In this document: positions 1-8,419 of the stretch, piece by piece
Layout of the letters: each line of letters begins with the position of its first letter
Position numbering within the stretch: position 1 is the stretch's first letter
DNA from: XN24 sp047921395
GTDB taxonomy: Bacteria; Pseudomonadota; Gammaproteobacteria; Steroidobacterales; XN24
Reading direction: 5' to 3'
NCBI GenBank assembly: GCA_047921395.1
Contig: JBLRWH010000021.1
Span: 1 to 34,566 of the forward strand
Length of the DNA stretch: 34,566 nt
Program-made: the position numbers and the translations under genes
The notes under the pieces: generated by a model
Database searches by the model: none
What the model was told of the DNA's origin: nothing
What the model saw: only the letters and a program-made list of their open reading frames with translations

Positions 1-2
1 GG

Positions 3-653
3 CTGCCGCGTTCGGTGGCTCCTTCCCGGCAGAGCATCGCTCCCCTGCCGGAACGAGATGACGAATACTGGCTGGGGCTTGCGCGGGAAGGCAATCCCGA
101 ACTGGCGGCCAGGCGGCACGAAGTCGAGCGCGAGCGCCACTCGGTCGACCTTGCGCGCAAGCAGTATTACCCCGACTTCAGGCTCGGAGTGGAATACGCC
201 CGCGACGGCTCGGGCCGCATGGCCATGATGGACGGCGGCGGCGCCGACATGCTGATGGGCACCATCTCCATCAACGTGCCGATCTGGCGTGCGCGTTACG
301 ACGCGGGGCTGCGCGAGGCCCAATCGCGGCTGGCCGCGGCGGACCGGCAGGTTTACACCGAGGAGTACGCGCTCGAGCGACAGCTCAAGGCTGCGCTGTT
401 CACTTATCGCGACGGCGAGCGCCGGCTGCGGCTCTATGGCGGCACATTGGTGCCCAAGGCGCGCCAGTCATTGGTCAGCACCGAGGCGGCGTACCGAGCC
501 GGCGAAGCCAGCTTCTCGGATCTCATCGACACCCAGCGGGTGTTGCTGGAATTCCAGCTCGCGCATGAGCGCGCTGCGGCTGACCGCACCAGTGCGCAGG
601 CTCGCATCTATGCCCTGGTCGGCGACACGCATCAAGAGGGTCTGACGCCATGA
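3..653 (+). CDS. cusC: TolC-family outer membrane efflux protein, CusC-like (5' end outside window)
   Basis: This is the C-terminal part (217 codons) of an outer membrane factor. The reading frame is open to the window edge, so the true start and signal peptide lie upstream. Seen: long amphipathic alpha-helical repeats rich in Ala, Arg and Glu, and the typical repeat ends (a segment around SINVPIWRARYDAGLREA, and AAYRAGEASFSDLIDTQR near the C-terminus), as in TolC/CusC/CzcC channels. In the family, a trimer forms the outer-membrane channel and periplasmic tunnel of a tripartite RND pump. The stop overlaps the cusB start (ATGA), so translation is probably coupled. CusC is preferred over CzcC because of the adjacent CusB, CusA, DUF411 and CusRS-type genes, but substrate cannot be read from this fragment. 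Confidence 0.85.
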   Translation: MPRSVAPSRQSIAPLPERDDEYWLGLAREGNPELAARRHEVERERHSVDLARKQYYPDFRLGVEYARDGSGRMAMMDGGGADMLMGTISINVPIWRARYDAGLREAQSRLAAADRQVYTEEYALERQLKAALFTYRDGERRLRLYGGTLVPKARQSLVSTEAAYRAGEASFSDLIDTQRVLLEFQLAHERAAADRTSAQARIYALVGDTHQEGLTP

Positions 654-2656
654 ACATCAAGAACATCAGCACCATAAAACGCCCGTTGGTTATCGGGGTC
701 GTGGTCGCCGCGCTGGCGGGAGGCTTCCTGCTCGCGGCGTTGCTGACGGGTGGCGACTCGCACGTCCACGGTATGACCGAGACCGTCGCCGAGACCCCGG
801 CCACGATATCCCAGGGGGCGCAGCAGTGGTACACCTGCTCGATGCATCCGCAGGTCCGCTCGACGAATCCGGATGGCAAATGCCCGATCTGCGGCATGGA
901 CCTCATTCCAGTACCACTGGACGACGAGGACGACGAGGAGGAGGAAGGCGAGGCGCCAAGACTGCGCATGTCGGCACGCTCGGCCGCGCTGCTGCAGATC
1001 GAAGTGCGGCGCGCGGAGCGCCTGGCCGTGCAGGTCCCGGTCCCGCTGTTCGGGCGGCTGGACTACGACGAGACGCGGCTCCGCACGATTGCGGCCTGGA
1101 TCCCCGGTCGCCTCGATTGGCTGCATGTGGACTTCACCGGTGTTGCAGTCCGCGAAGGCCAGCCGATGGTGAAAGTCTACAGCCCGAAGCTGATCTCAGC
1201 GCAGGAAGAATTGCTGCAGGCTATTCGCGCCGATCGGGAACTTGAGGCTGACGGTGTGGGCGTGGTGCGTGACACAACCCGCCTGACGGTCGAGGCTTCG
1301 CGCGACCGGCTGCGCCTGCTCGGCCTGAACGCGCGGCAGATCGAGGACATGGAGCGCCGCGGCCGTGTGGAGGACCACGTGACCATCCCCGCGCCGGTCA
1401 GCGGCGTGGTGATCGAGCGTCTCGCCGCGCTCGGCGATTATGTGCAGACCGGACAACCGATCTATCGCCTGGTGGACCTGTCCCGGCTGTGGGCTCAGCT
1501 CGAAGTCTACGAATCCGACCTGCAGTGGCTGGCGCTGGGCCAGACGGTTCATTTCAGCACCCAGAGCTATCCGGGTGAACGCTTCGAGGGTGCCGTCGCT
1601 TTCATCGACCCGGCCGTAGACAGCCGCAAGCGCACCGCCCGCGTGCGCGTCGAGGTCGCCAATTCCGACGGCCGACTGAAACCGGGAATGTTCGTGCGCG
1701 GCACCGTTGCGACCGGCCCGGCACAGGCTGCGGCGCAAGACCCGCATGTGGGCCATGGCGAAACTGCGGGCGACCGCGGCCATGGCGACGAGCGCGCCGC
1801 TGTTGACGCTCCTCTGGTGATTCCCGCGAGCGCGCCGCTCGTCACGGGTCGACGGGCCGTCGTGTATGTCCAGCTTCCGGATGCGGACAGGCCGACCTTT
1901 GAGCCACGTGACGTCCTGCTCGGGCCGCGGGCCGGGGACTGGGTCATCGTGCGCGAGGGCTTGGCCGAGGGCGAACTGGTAGTGGCCAACGGCGCCTTCA
2001 AGATCGATTCGGAACTACAGATTCGCGGCCGGCCGAGCATGATGCAGCCGGAGGGCGGCGCAGCGCCGGTGCATGACCACGGCGGCCATGGGTCGCAAGC
2101 CGCGTCCGTCCCTGGTGACAGCGATACCCAAGGCAACCGGCGTCCGGCCAGTACGCCCGTTGGACAGGCGCAGGCGCCCCAAGCATTCCAGGCCGAGCTC
2201 GGCGGGATCGTCCGGGCCCAATTCGCGCTGGTCCGCGCGCTGGCGGGTGACGATTCCGCTACTGCGCGCCTCGCTGCGCTCGAGGTCGACGCAGCCTTGC
2301 ATGCTGTCGACGGAACGCGACTTGCGGGCAAGGCGCCGCGCGAAGGCTGGAACCGGATCGCGAGAACCATCCACGACGCGCTGGGTGAACTGAGCCGCGC
2401 GCCGGGCCTGGACTCTCAGCGGCGACATTTCGAGACCTTCAGCGATGCCTTGACCGAAGCCATCGAGCAATTCGGCATCAAGGATGCCGGCCCGGTGTAC
2501 CGCGCTGTGTGTCCGATGGTCGAGGGCCGTGAGGGCTACTGGCTGCAGGACGAAGAGACCATCGCGAACCCCTACTACGGGGCCTCCATGCTGCGGTGTG
2601 GCGACGTCGTGGAGACGCTCGCCGAAGGCGCATCTCACGGAGGACACGGCTCGTGA
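650..2656 (+). CDS. cusB: CusB-type RND efflux periplasmic adaptor with heavy-metal-binding and DUF3347 domains
   Basis: 668 aa membrane-fusion protein linking the RND pump to the outer membrane channel. Order of parts: an N-terminal membrane/signal segment at residues 12-33; a heavy-metal-binding domain with TCSMHP at 62-67 and CPICGM at 78-83, typical of Cu/Ag CusB proteins; barrel-sandwich, lipoyl and beta-barrel regions at about 100-460 (GRLDWLHVDFTG, IPAPVSGVVIERLAALGDYV); and a C-terminal DUF3347 region at about 515-665 with CPMVEGREGYWLQDEE and GASMLRCG. Two His-rich linkers lie near residues 365-380 and 475-486 (HDHGGHG), possible extra metal ligands. It is longer than E. coli CusB (about 400 aa) because of the added domains. 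It overlaps its neighbours by 4 nt on both sides (ATGA, GTGA). Confidence 0.93.
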   Translation: MNIKNISTIKRPLVIGVVVAALAGGFLLAALLTGGDSHVHGMTETVAETPATISQGAQQWYTCSMHPQVRSTNPDGKCPICGMDLIPVPLDDEDDEEEEGEAPRLRMSARSAALLQIEVRRAERLAVQVPVPLFGRLDYDETRLRTIAAWIPGRLDWLHVDFTGVAVREGQPMVKVYSPKLISAQEELLQAIRADRELEADGVGVVRDTTRLTVEASRDRLRLLGLNARQIEDMERRGRVEDHVTIPAPVSGVVIERLAALGDYVQTGQPIYRLVDLSRLWAQLEVYESDLQWLALGQTVHFSTQSYPGERFEGAVAFIDPAVDSRKRTARVRVEVANSDGRLKPGMFVRGTVATGPAQAAAQDPHVGHGETAGDRGHGDERAAVDAPLVIPASAPLVTGRRAVVYVQLPDADRPTFEPRDVLLGPRAGDWVIVREGLAEGELVVANGAFKIDSELQIRGRPSMMQPEGGAAPVHDHGGHGSQAASVPGDSDTQGNRRPASTPVGQAQAPQAFQAELGGIVRAQFALVRALAGDDSATARLAALEVDAALHAVDGTRLAGKAPREGWNRIARTIHDALGELSRAPGLDSQRRHFETFSDALTEAIEQFGIKDAGPVYRAVCPMVEGREGYWLQDEETIANPYYGASMLRCGDVVETLAEGASHGGHGS

Positions 2657-5600
2657 ACTCAAGGCCATCCCTTCTGGACGGCATCATCCGTTTCTTCCTT
2701 GAGCAGAAGCTCGTCGTTCTCCTGCTCGTCCTGCTGCTCACCGGCTGGGGCGTGTCGGTCGCTCCGTTCGACTGGAAGATCGACTGGCTGCCCAGGAATC
2801 CGGTGCCGGTGGATGCCATTCCCAACCTTGGCGAGAACCAGCAGATCGTATTCACCGAGTGGCCGGGACGCTCACCGCAGGATGTCGAGGACCAGGTTAC
2901 TTATCCGCTGACAGTCTCGCTGCTCGGTGTGCCCGGCGTACGCGAGGTGCGCAGCAGCTCGGCCTTCGGTTTCTCGATGATCTTCCTGATCTTCGACGAA
3001 GACACGGAGTTCTACTGGTCGCGCGCGCGCATCATCGAGAAACTGAACAGCCTGCCGGCGGGACTGCTCCCGGAGGACGTCACGCCGGCGCTCGGGCCCG
3101 ACGCGACCGCACTCGGCCAGGTCTACTGGTACACGCTGGAAGGCAGGGATCCCGACGGCCGGCCGGCCGGGGGCTGGGACCTGGACGAGCTTCGCAGCGT
3201 GCAGGACTGGTATGTGCGTTACGGGCTCCTCGCCGCGGAGGGCATCAGCGAGGTGGCGTCCATCGGCGGCTACGTGCGCGAGTACCAGGTGGACGTGGAT
3301 CCGGACGCGTTACGCGCTCACGACGTGACCCTGCAGCAGGTCTTCGATGCCGTGCGCAAGAGCAACCTGGACGTCGGCGCCCGGGTGGTCGAAATAAACC
3401 GGGTCGAGTACCTGGTGCGCGGCCTCGGCTTCATCGAGAACTTGTCGGACCTGGAGCGTGCGGTGGTGGCGATCCGCCCGGACCATGTGCCGATCCGCGT
3501 CAGCGACGTGGCCGTGGTCAACTTCGGCCCGGCACAGCGTCGCGGGGCGTTGACCATAGGCGGTGCGGAGGCGGTGGGCGGCGTGGTGATCGTGCGCGAG
3601 GGCTACAACCCGCTTCGTGCAATCCAGAACGTCAAGGCCAAGGTCGCGGAAATCTCTACCGGGCTTCCCGCGAAGGCCGTCATCGACTGGACGCGCATCG
3701 ATCGCAACGGTGTGGCGAGCTTCGCCGCGCGGCAGGGATTCGAGGCATTCGCACAGGCAGCAATCAAGCACGAGGCGTGGGCGGATTGGCTGCGGGCCAC
3801 CCCGCGCTCCGAGTGGCCGGAGTGGGTCACGCTCAGCCAGCTCGAACTTGTTTCCTTCTACGATCGCACCGGCCTCATCTACGAGACCCTCGGCACGCTC
3901 AACGACGCACTTGTGCAGCAGGTGCTGGTGACTGTCGTGGTGGTCATCCTGATGGTCCTGCACCTACGTACGGCGCTCGTGATCAGCGCGATCCTGCCGC
4001 TGGCGGTGCTGATTGGCTTCATTCTGATGAAGCTGGTCGGCATTGACGCCAACGTGGTGGCGCTGGCGGGCATCGCGATTGCCATCGGCACCATCGTCGA
4101 CATGAGCGTGATCGTCACCGAGAACGTGCTCAAGCATCTCAAGGAGGCCGAGCCCGATGCCCCGCGGCTGGAAGTCGTCTTCCGCGGTACGAGCGAGGTC
4201 GGCGGCGCAATTCTGACCGCTATCAGCACCACCATCATTAGCTTTTTGCCTGTGTTCACCATGACGGGAGCCGAAGGCAAGATGTTCGTGCCGCTCGCCT
4301 TCACCAAGACTTTCGTGCTGGTCGGCGCCATCTTTATTACGCTTACCGTGATTCCCGCCGCAGCCCACATATTCATAGCCGGCCGTGATTCCGGAGCAGG
4401 TATAGCGCCGGCGCTGCGGCGAGGGCTGTTGTTCGGCCTGGTGATCGGGGCAGTCCTGCTGGCAGTCGCCGGCCTGGCTGCCGGTAGCTGGGCCGTAGTG
4501 CTCGCCGGCCTGGTGTTGGGCATGGCCGCGTCCTGGCAGTTGTGGAGGACTCGGCTTGAGGCCTGGCTGGACCCCCGCTGGCCGGCAGTCGTGGCGGGCC
4601 TGCACCGGACCCAGGCCGCGCTCTCGCGGGGCGGGCCGTGGCTGGCCAGTGCCATCGGGGCTCTGGCGGTATGGTGGATTCTCGGCGCCGTCTGGGAGCC
4701 GCTCGGGCCCAAGGCGGGGGTGCTAGGGAACTTCATTTTTGTCGGCCTGGTGATCGGCGGAATCCTTGCGTTGTTCTGGCTATTGATGCTCGTCTATGCG
4801 CCGGTCCTGCGCTGGTGCCTGGCGCACAAGCTGCTGTTCCTCAGCCTGCCGGTGGTGCTGGTCCTGCTGGGTGGCTCGATTTGGCTTGGCTTCGACCGGG
4901 TTTTCGGCTTCATCCCGGCAACAGCGCAGCGCGTCGGCATTGATTCCCAGCACATTCGTAGCAGTTCGCCCTGGAGCTGGGCATCCCACAAGTTTCCCGG
5001 CCTGGGGCGAGAATTCATGCCGCCGCTGGATGAGGGCTCCTTTCTGTGGATGCCGACGACTATGCCGCATGCCTCGATTGGGGAGATCCTGGACGTGCTC
5101 CAGCACCAGGACCTCGCCATCCTCTCGGTCCCCGAGGTCGAACTCGTGGCCGGCAAGCTGGGGCGTGCCGAGACGGCGCTCGACCCGGCTCCGATTTCCA
5201 TGCTGGAGTCCGTCGTCCATTACAAATCCGAGTACGTCACCGACGCTGACGGGCGCCGGATCAACTTCAGATACGACCGGCGCAAGGGCGAATTCGTGCG
5301 TGACAGCGATGGCGAGCTCATTCCCGACCCTCGCGGGCGCCCGTACCGCCAGTGGCGAGACCACATCCGCAGCCCGCAGGACATCTGGGACGAGATCGTG
5401 ACGGCGGCCCAGCTCCACGGGACCACCTCGGCTCCGCGCCTGCAGCCCATCGAGACACGCCTGGTGATGCTGCAGACGGGCATGCGGGCGCCCATGGGTC
5501 TCAAGGTCCGCGCGCCGGACCTCGAAACGCTCGACCGGATCGCCGTCGAACTGGAGCGCCAGCTCCGCCGGGTGCCCGCAATCCGCGCCGAGACCGTCAA

Positions 5601-6702
5601 TGCGGACCGCGTGGTCGGCAAGCCCTACCTCGAGATCGACATCGACCGCGAAGCAATCGCGCGCTACGGGCTGAACATCGCCGATGTCCAGCACCTGATC
5701 ACGGTGGCGATCGGCGGCATGACAGTCACCACGACGGTCGAGGGCCGCGAGCGCTACCCGGTGCGCGTCCGCTACCAGCGCGAACTGCGTACCGAGATCG
5801 AAGAGCTGGAACGGGTGTTGATCTCGGCGCCGGATGGCACGCAAGTGCCGCTGCGCGAGCTGGCGGAGGTTATCTACACTCGCGGGCCGCAGATGATCCG
5901 CAGCGAGGACACGTTCCTTACTGCCTACGTCACCTTTGGCGGGCAATCGGGAATTGCTGAAGTCGATGTGGTGGAGCAGGCGCAGGCGTTCCTGCAGGCG
6001 CAGATCGAGGCAGGCGATCTCGTGGTGCCGCGCGGGGTGAACTGGAAGTTCGCAGGAAACTACGAGCACCAGCTTCGCGCCGCGCGCACCCTGAGCATTG
6101 TCCTGCCAGTCGCCCTGATGCTTATCTTCCTGATTCTGTATTTCCAGTTCCGTTCAGTCATCACTACGCTGATCGTATTCAGCGGTATTGCTGTCGCCTG
6201 GGCCGGTGGCTTCATGCTGATCTGGCTCTACGGTGAGCCCTGGTTCGTCAACTTCAGCCTGTTCGGCGTCAACATGCGTGAGCTGTTCCAGATGGGCACC
6301 ATCAACCTGAGCGTAGCGGTCTGGGTGGGCTTCCTCGCGCTGTTTGGCATTGCCGTTGACAACGGCGTGGTGCTGGCCGCATTCCTCCGGCAGAGCTTCG
6401 ATAAGCGGCGCACGGAGACACTGCCGGAGCTGCGCGCCGCAACTGTGGCCGCCGGTCAACGACGCGTACGTCCCTGCCTGATGACCACGGCGACCACCGT
6501 GCTCGCTCTGCTGCCAGTTCTGACATCGACGGGGCGCGGCGCGGACATCATGATCCCGATGGCGATCCCGAGCGTCGGCGGCATGGGACTCGTGCTGCTG
6601 ACCCTGTTCACCGTGCCGGTGCTGTACTGCCTCGCAGAGGAGATCAAGCTCAAGGCGGGCATCGGCGAGTACCGCGATCGGCCGCTTGCATCCGGCAGCT
6701 GA
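2653..6702 (+). CDS. cusA: CusA/CzcA-family heavy-metal RND efflux pump, enlarged
   Basis: Inner-membrane proton-driven pump that exports metal ions, probably Cu(I)/Ag(I), through CusB and the outer membrane channel. The GTG at 2653 is chosen because it overlaps the cusB stop (GTGA) and gives the family N-terminus (LLDGIIRFFLEQK, first membrane helix at about 15-35). An ATG further upstream would add 19 Arg-rich residues. The protein is 1349 aa against about 1050 for E. coli CusA. The proton-relay motif is intact: GIAIAIGTIVDMSVIVTEN with D483 and E490, matching E. coli D405 and E412. The extra length sits in a periplasmic insertion at about 357-403, a block with several added hydrophobic helices at about 577-710, and a charged insertion at about 857-927. 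The substrate is inferred from neighbours. Confidence 0.93.
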   Translation: MNSRPSLLDGIIRFFLEQKLVVLLLVLLLTGWGVSVAPFDWKIDWLPRNPVPVDAIPNLGENQQIVFTEWPGRSPQDVEDQVTYPLTVSLLGVPGVREVRSSSAFGFSMIFLIFDEDTEFYWSRARIIEKLNSLPAGLLPEDVTPALGPDATALGQVYWYTLEGRDPDGRPAGGWDLDELRSVQDWYVRYGLLAAEGISEVASIGGYVREYQVDVDPDALRAHDVTLQQVFDAVRKSNLDVGARVVEINRVEYLVRGLGFIENLSDLERAVVAIRPDHVPIRVSDVAVVNFGPAQRRGALTIGGAEAVGGVVIVREGYNPLRAIQNVKAKVAEISTGLPAKAVIDWTRIDRNGVASFAARQGFEAFAQAAIKHEAWADWLRATPRSEWPEWVTLSQLELVSFYDRTGLIYETLGTLNDALVQQVLVTVVVVILMVLHLRTALVISAILPLAVLIGFILMKLVGIDANVVALAGIAIAIGTIVDMSVIVTENVLKHLKEAEPDAPRLEVVFRGTSEVGGAILTAISTTIISFLPVFTMTGAEGKMFVPLAFTKTFVLVGAIFITLTVIPAAAHIFIAGRDSGAGIAPALRRGLLFGLVIGAVLLAVAGLAAGSWAVVLAGLVLGMAASWQLWRTRLEAWLDPRWPAVVAGLHRTQAALSRGGPWLASAIGALAVWWILGAVWEPLGPKAGVLGNFIFVGLVIGGILALFWLLMLVYAPVLRWCLAHKLLFLSLPVVLVLLGGSIWLGFDRVFGFIPATAQRVGIDSQHIRSSSPWSWASHKFPGLGREFMPPLDEGSFLWMPTTMPHASIGEILDVLQHQDLAILSVPEVELVAGKLGRAETALDPAPISMLESVVHYKSEYVTDADGRRINFRYDRRKGEFVRDSDGELIPDPRGRPYRQWRDHIRSPQDIWDEIVTAAQLHGTTSAPRLQPIETRLVMLQTGMRAPMGLKVRAPDLETLDRIAVELERQLRRVPAIRAETVNADRVVGKPYLEIDIDREAIARYGLNIADVQHLITVAIGGMTVTTTVEGRERYPVRVRYQRELRTEIEELERVLISAPDGTQVPLRELAEVIYTRGPQMIRSEDTFLTAYVTFGGQSGIAEVDVVEQAQAFLQAQIEAGDLVVPRGVNWKFAGNYEHQLRAARTLSIVLPVALMLIFLILYFQFRSVITTLIVFSGIAVAWAGGFMLIWLYGEPWFVNFSLFGVNMRELFQMGTINLSVAVWVGFLALFGIAVDNGVVLAAFLRQSFDKRRTETLPELRAATVAAGQRRVRPCLMTTATTVLALLPVLTSTGRGADIMIPMAIPSVGGMGLVLLTLFTVPVLYCLAEEIKLKAGIGEYRDRPLASGS

Positions 6703-6761
6703 CGGAATGTGCGCAAGCAAAGATTTTCCTGAAACCTCAACACACTGATGGAGATTTGATC

Positions 6762-7319
6762 ATGAGCGTAACTCGAAATCTTGCCGTCACTTTTCTGGTG
6801 CCTTTGGCATTCGGGTTGGCAGCCTGCGGGCGCGATAGCGGGCCCGCAGGGGCGGACGGATCGGTTCTGCCGGCAGTCGCTGAGGCCGCGGCAAGGACGC
6901 TGCTCGTGCACGAGGGCCCGCATTGCGGGTGCTGCGGCAAGTGGCGCGACCACATGGAGTCCGCGGGCTTCGACGTGGACCTGCGTCAGACGCATGAGCT
7001 CGGCGCCGTGAAGGCGGCCGCCGGTGTGCCGCGCCGGCTCGCCTCCTGCCACACGGCCCAGATCGACGGCTATTTCGTCGAAGGCCATGTCCCGGCGGCG
7101 GAAGTGAAGCGCCTGCTCACCGAGCGTCCCGAGGCCTGGGGCCTGGCGGTCACCGGGATGCCGGCCGGTGCGCCCGGCATGGAGCTGCCTGACGGCACCG
7201 TGCAGCCCTACGAGGTGCTGCTGGTGATGGCCGACGGCTCCACGACGGTGTTCGCCAGCTATCCGAGGCCAACAGAGAGCTGCTGCTCAATCAGCCTTGA
7301 TGAACAGGACGCGACATGA
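6762..7319 (+). CDS. DUF411 metal-binding lipoprotein
   Basis: 185 aa predicted lipoprotein of the DUF411 family, which is often found beside copper and other metal resistance genes. The start is ATG 6762, with TGGAG 8 nt upstream; a TTG two codons earlier is less likely. Residues 1-22 form a lipoprotein signal with lipobox LAAC, lipidated at Cys22, so it should be anchored facing the periplasm. The mature part carries the DUF411 hallmark HCGCCGKW (a CxCC cluster), then RRLASCHTAQIDGYFVEGHVP and AVTGMPAGAPGME. These Cys, His and Met residues are plausible Cu(I) ligands. It lies 59 nt after cusA and overlaps the cytochrome start (ATGA), so it belongs to the efflux operon. A periplasmic metal-chaperone role is inference. 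Confidence 0.88.
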   Translation: MSVTRNLAVTFLVPLAFGLAACGRDSGPAGADGSVLPAVAEAAARTLLVHEGPHCGCCGKWRDHMESAGFDVDLRQTHELGAVKAAAGVPRRLASCHTAQIDGYFVEGHVPAAEVKRLLTERPEAWGLAVTGMPAGAPGMELPDGTVQPYEVLLVMADGSTTVFASYPRPTESCCSISLDEQDAT

Positions 7320-7999
7320 AGGCATGGTGGCTCGCCATCAAGGTCTTGATTGCAGCACTCCTGCTGGTCATGGCGGGCGGGATGGCCGTGATCTATACGG
7401 GCGCCTACCCGGTGGGTGCGGACGAGGCGCACTGGCCCCTGACGCATCGGTTGCTGGAGGCGGCGCGTGAGAGATCAGTAATGCGCGCCGCACGCACGGT
7501 GGACGCGCAGCTGGAGCAGTTGGACGAGAACACGCTGCTCGCTGCAGTCGCGGGGTTCGAAGACATGTGCGCTGGTTGTCACGCGCCGCCCGGCCGCGCC
7601 CCGACGACGCTTGCCCGTGGACTCAACCCACCTGCCCCGGACTTGTCGATTTCGGCCCGTGAACGTACTGCAGCCGAACTCTACTGGGTGACGCGCCACG
7701 GTATTCGCATGACCGGAATGCCGGCCTGGGGCGTCACCCATTCAGATGATGAGCTCTGGCCGCTGGTGGCGCTGATTCAGCGCTTCCCGGAGCTTGGGGA
7801 GGCAGAGTACGAGCGCTTGCTAGCCGCCGCGCAGGCGGCCGGCGTCGAACACGACCATGATCACGGGCATGATGAAGATGGCCAGGAAATGAACCATGTT
7901 GGAGGCCATCGGCCAAGCCACGAGCACGGGGATAAACCGGCACCCGATCAGGATCACGACCACGACCACGGATTCCGTCACGACGCGCACGGGCACTGA
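7316..7999 (+). CDS. Membrane-anchored c-type cytochrome with His-rich C-terminal tail
   Basis: 227 aa. One N-terminal membrane helix (about 5-28) anchors a periplasmic monohaem domain. The haem-binding motif CAGCH lies at 85-89, and GMPAWG downstream supplies the likely axial methionine. The last 49 residues or so contain 14 histidines in Asp/His/Gly runs (HDHDHGH, DHDHDHG), a typical metal-binding tail. Small cytochromes of this shape often follow cusCBA-DUF411 in Proteobacteria; here the start overlaps the DUF411 stop by 4 nt. The role may be redox handling of copper or metal buffering next to the pump; this is inference. The electron partner is unknown. Confidence 0.85.
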   Translation: MKAWWLAIKVLIAALLLVMAGGMAVIYTGAYPVGADEAHWPLTHRLLEAARERSVMRAARTVDAQLEQLDENTLLAAVAGFEDMCAGCHAPPGRAPTTLARGLNPPAPDLSISARERTAAELYWVTRHGIRMTGMPAWGVTHSDDELWPLVALIQRFPELGEAEYERLLAAAQAAGVEHDHDHGHDEDGQEMNHVGGHRPSHEHGDKPAPDQDHDHDHGFRHDAHGH

Positions 8000-8044
8000 C
8001 CGTCCGGATATTTCAATGGAGAGGGCGCAGGCCGGGTTTGTTGA

Positions 8045-8407
8045 GTGCGACGGCGGGAGAACAATCCCGTGACAAACGACAGATCCTGTCGCTGGCGCAC
8101 CGGAAGGCGCAGAAACGGCCCCGGCGTCGAGATCGTCAACGATCAGGGGTTGTCGACTGAGCTTCCCCACGAGAGCGAATCATTCGACCGGGTTCTGTCG
8201 AGCCTCTTCTTCCACCACCTCTCGCGCGAAGACAAGGGGCGAACGGCCAAGGAGGTATACAGGGGCCTGAAGCCGCGCGGGGAGTTTCATATTGTCGACT
8301 GGGGCAAGGCACAAAACAGCCTGATGCGAACGCTGTTTTGGCTGGTCCAGTTGCTGGATGGCCTGGAAAACACCCGTGACCACGTACAGGGCCTGCCGTC
8401 AATGTGA
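8045..8407 (+). pseudogene. Remnant of a class I SAM-dependent methyltransferase
   Basis: 120 codons from a GTG. The middle part matches the back half of UbiE-like methyltransferases: ESFDRVLSSLFFHHLSREDKGR, then KEVYRGLKPRGEFHIVDWGKA, with a hydrophobic LFWLVQLLDGLENTRDHVQG. The N-terminal SAM-binding glycine-rich loop is missing; the first 30 residues are Arg-rich and unlike the family. The C-terminus also stops short, just where intact proteins continue into the last strands. It is therefore probably a decayed or recombined fragment rather than a working enzyme. It converges on cusS, leaving only 12 nt between the two stops. It could still be expressed as a short protein, but catalysis is very unlikely. 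Confidence 0.6.
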
Positions 8408-8419
8408 CGAGGATGCGCT

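Noticed and set aside
2596..2652. Upstream ATG extension of cusA
   Set aside because: The extra 19 residues are Arg-rich, lie within the DUF3347 end of cusB and are absent from the family; GTG 2653 with stop overlap is a better start.
7820..8170. Minus-strand frame with a strongly hydrophobic Val/Ile/Met stretch that looks like a membrane protein
   Set aside because: It is the antisense of the His/Asp-rich cytochrome tail: His and Asp codons read backwards give Val, Met and Ile. No ribosome site or family match.
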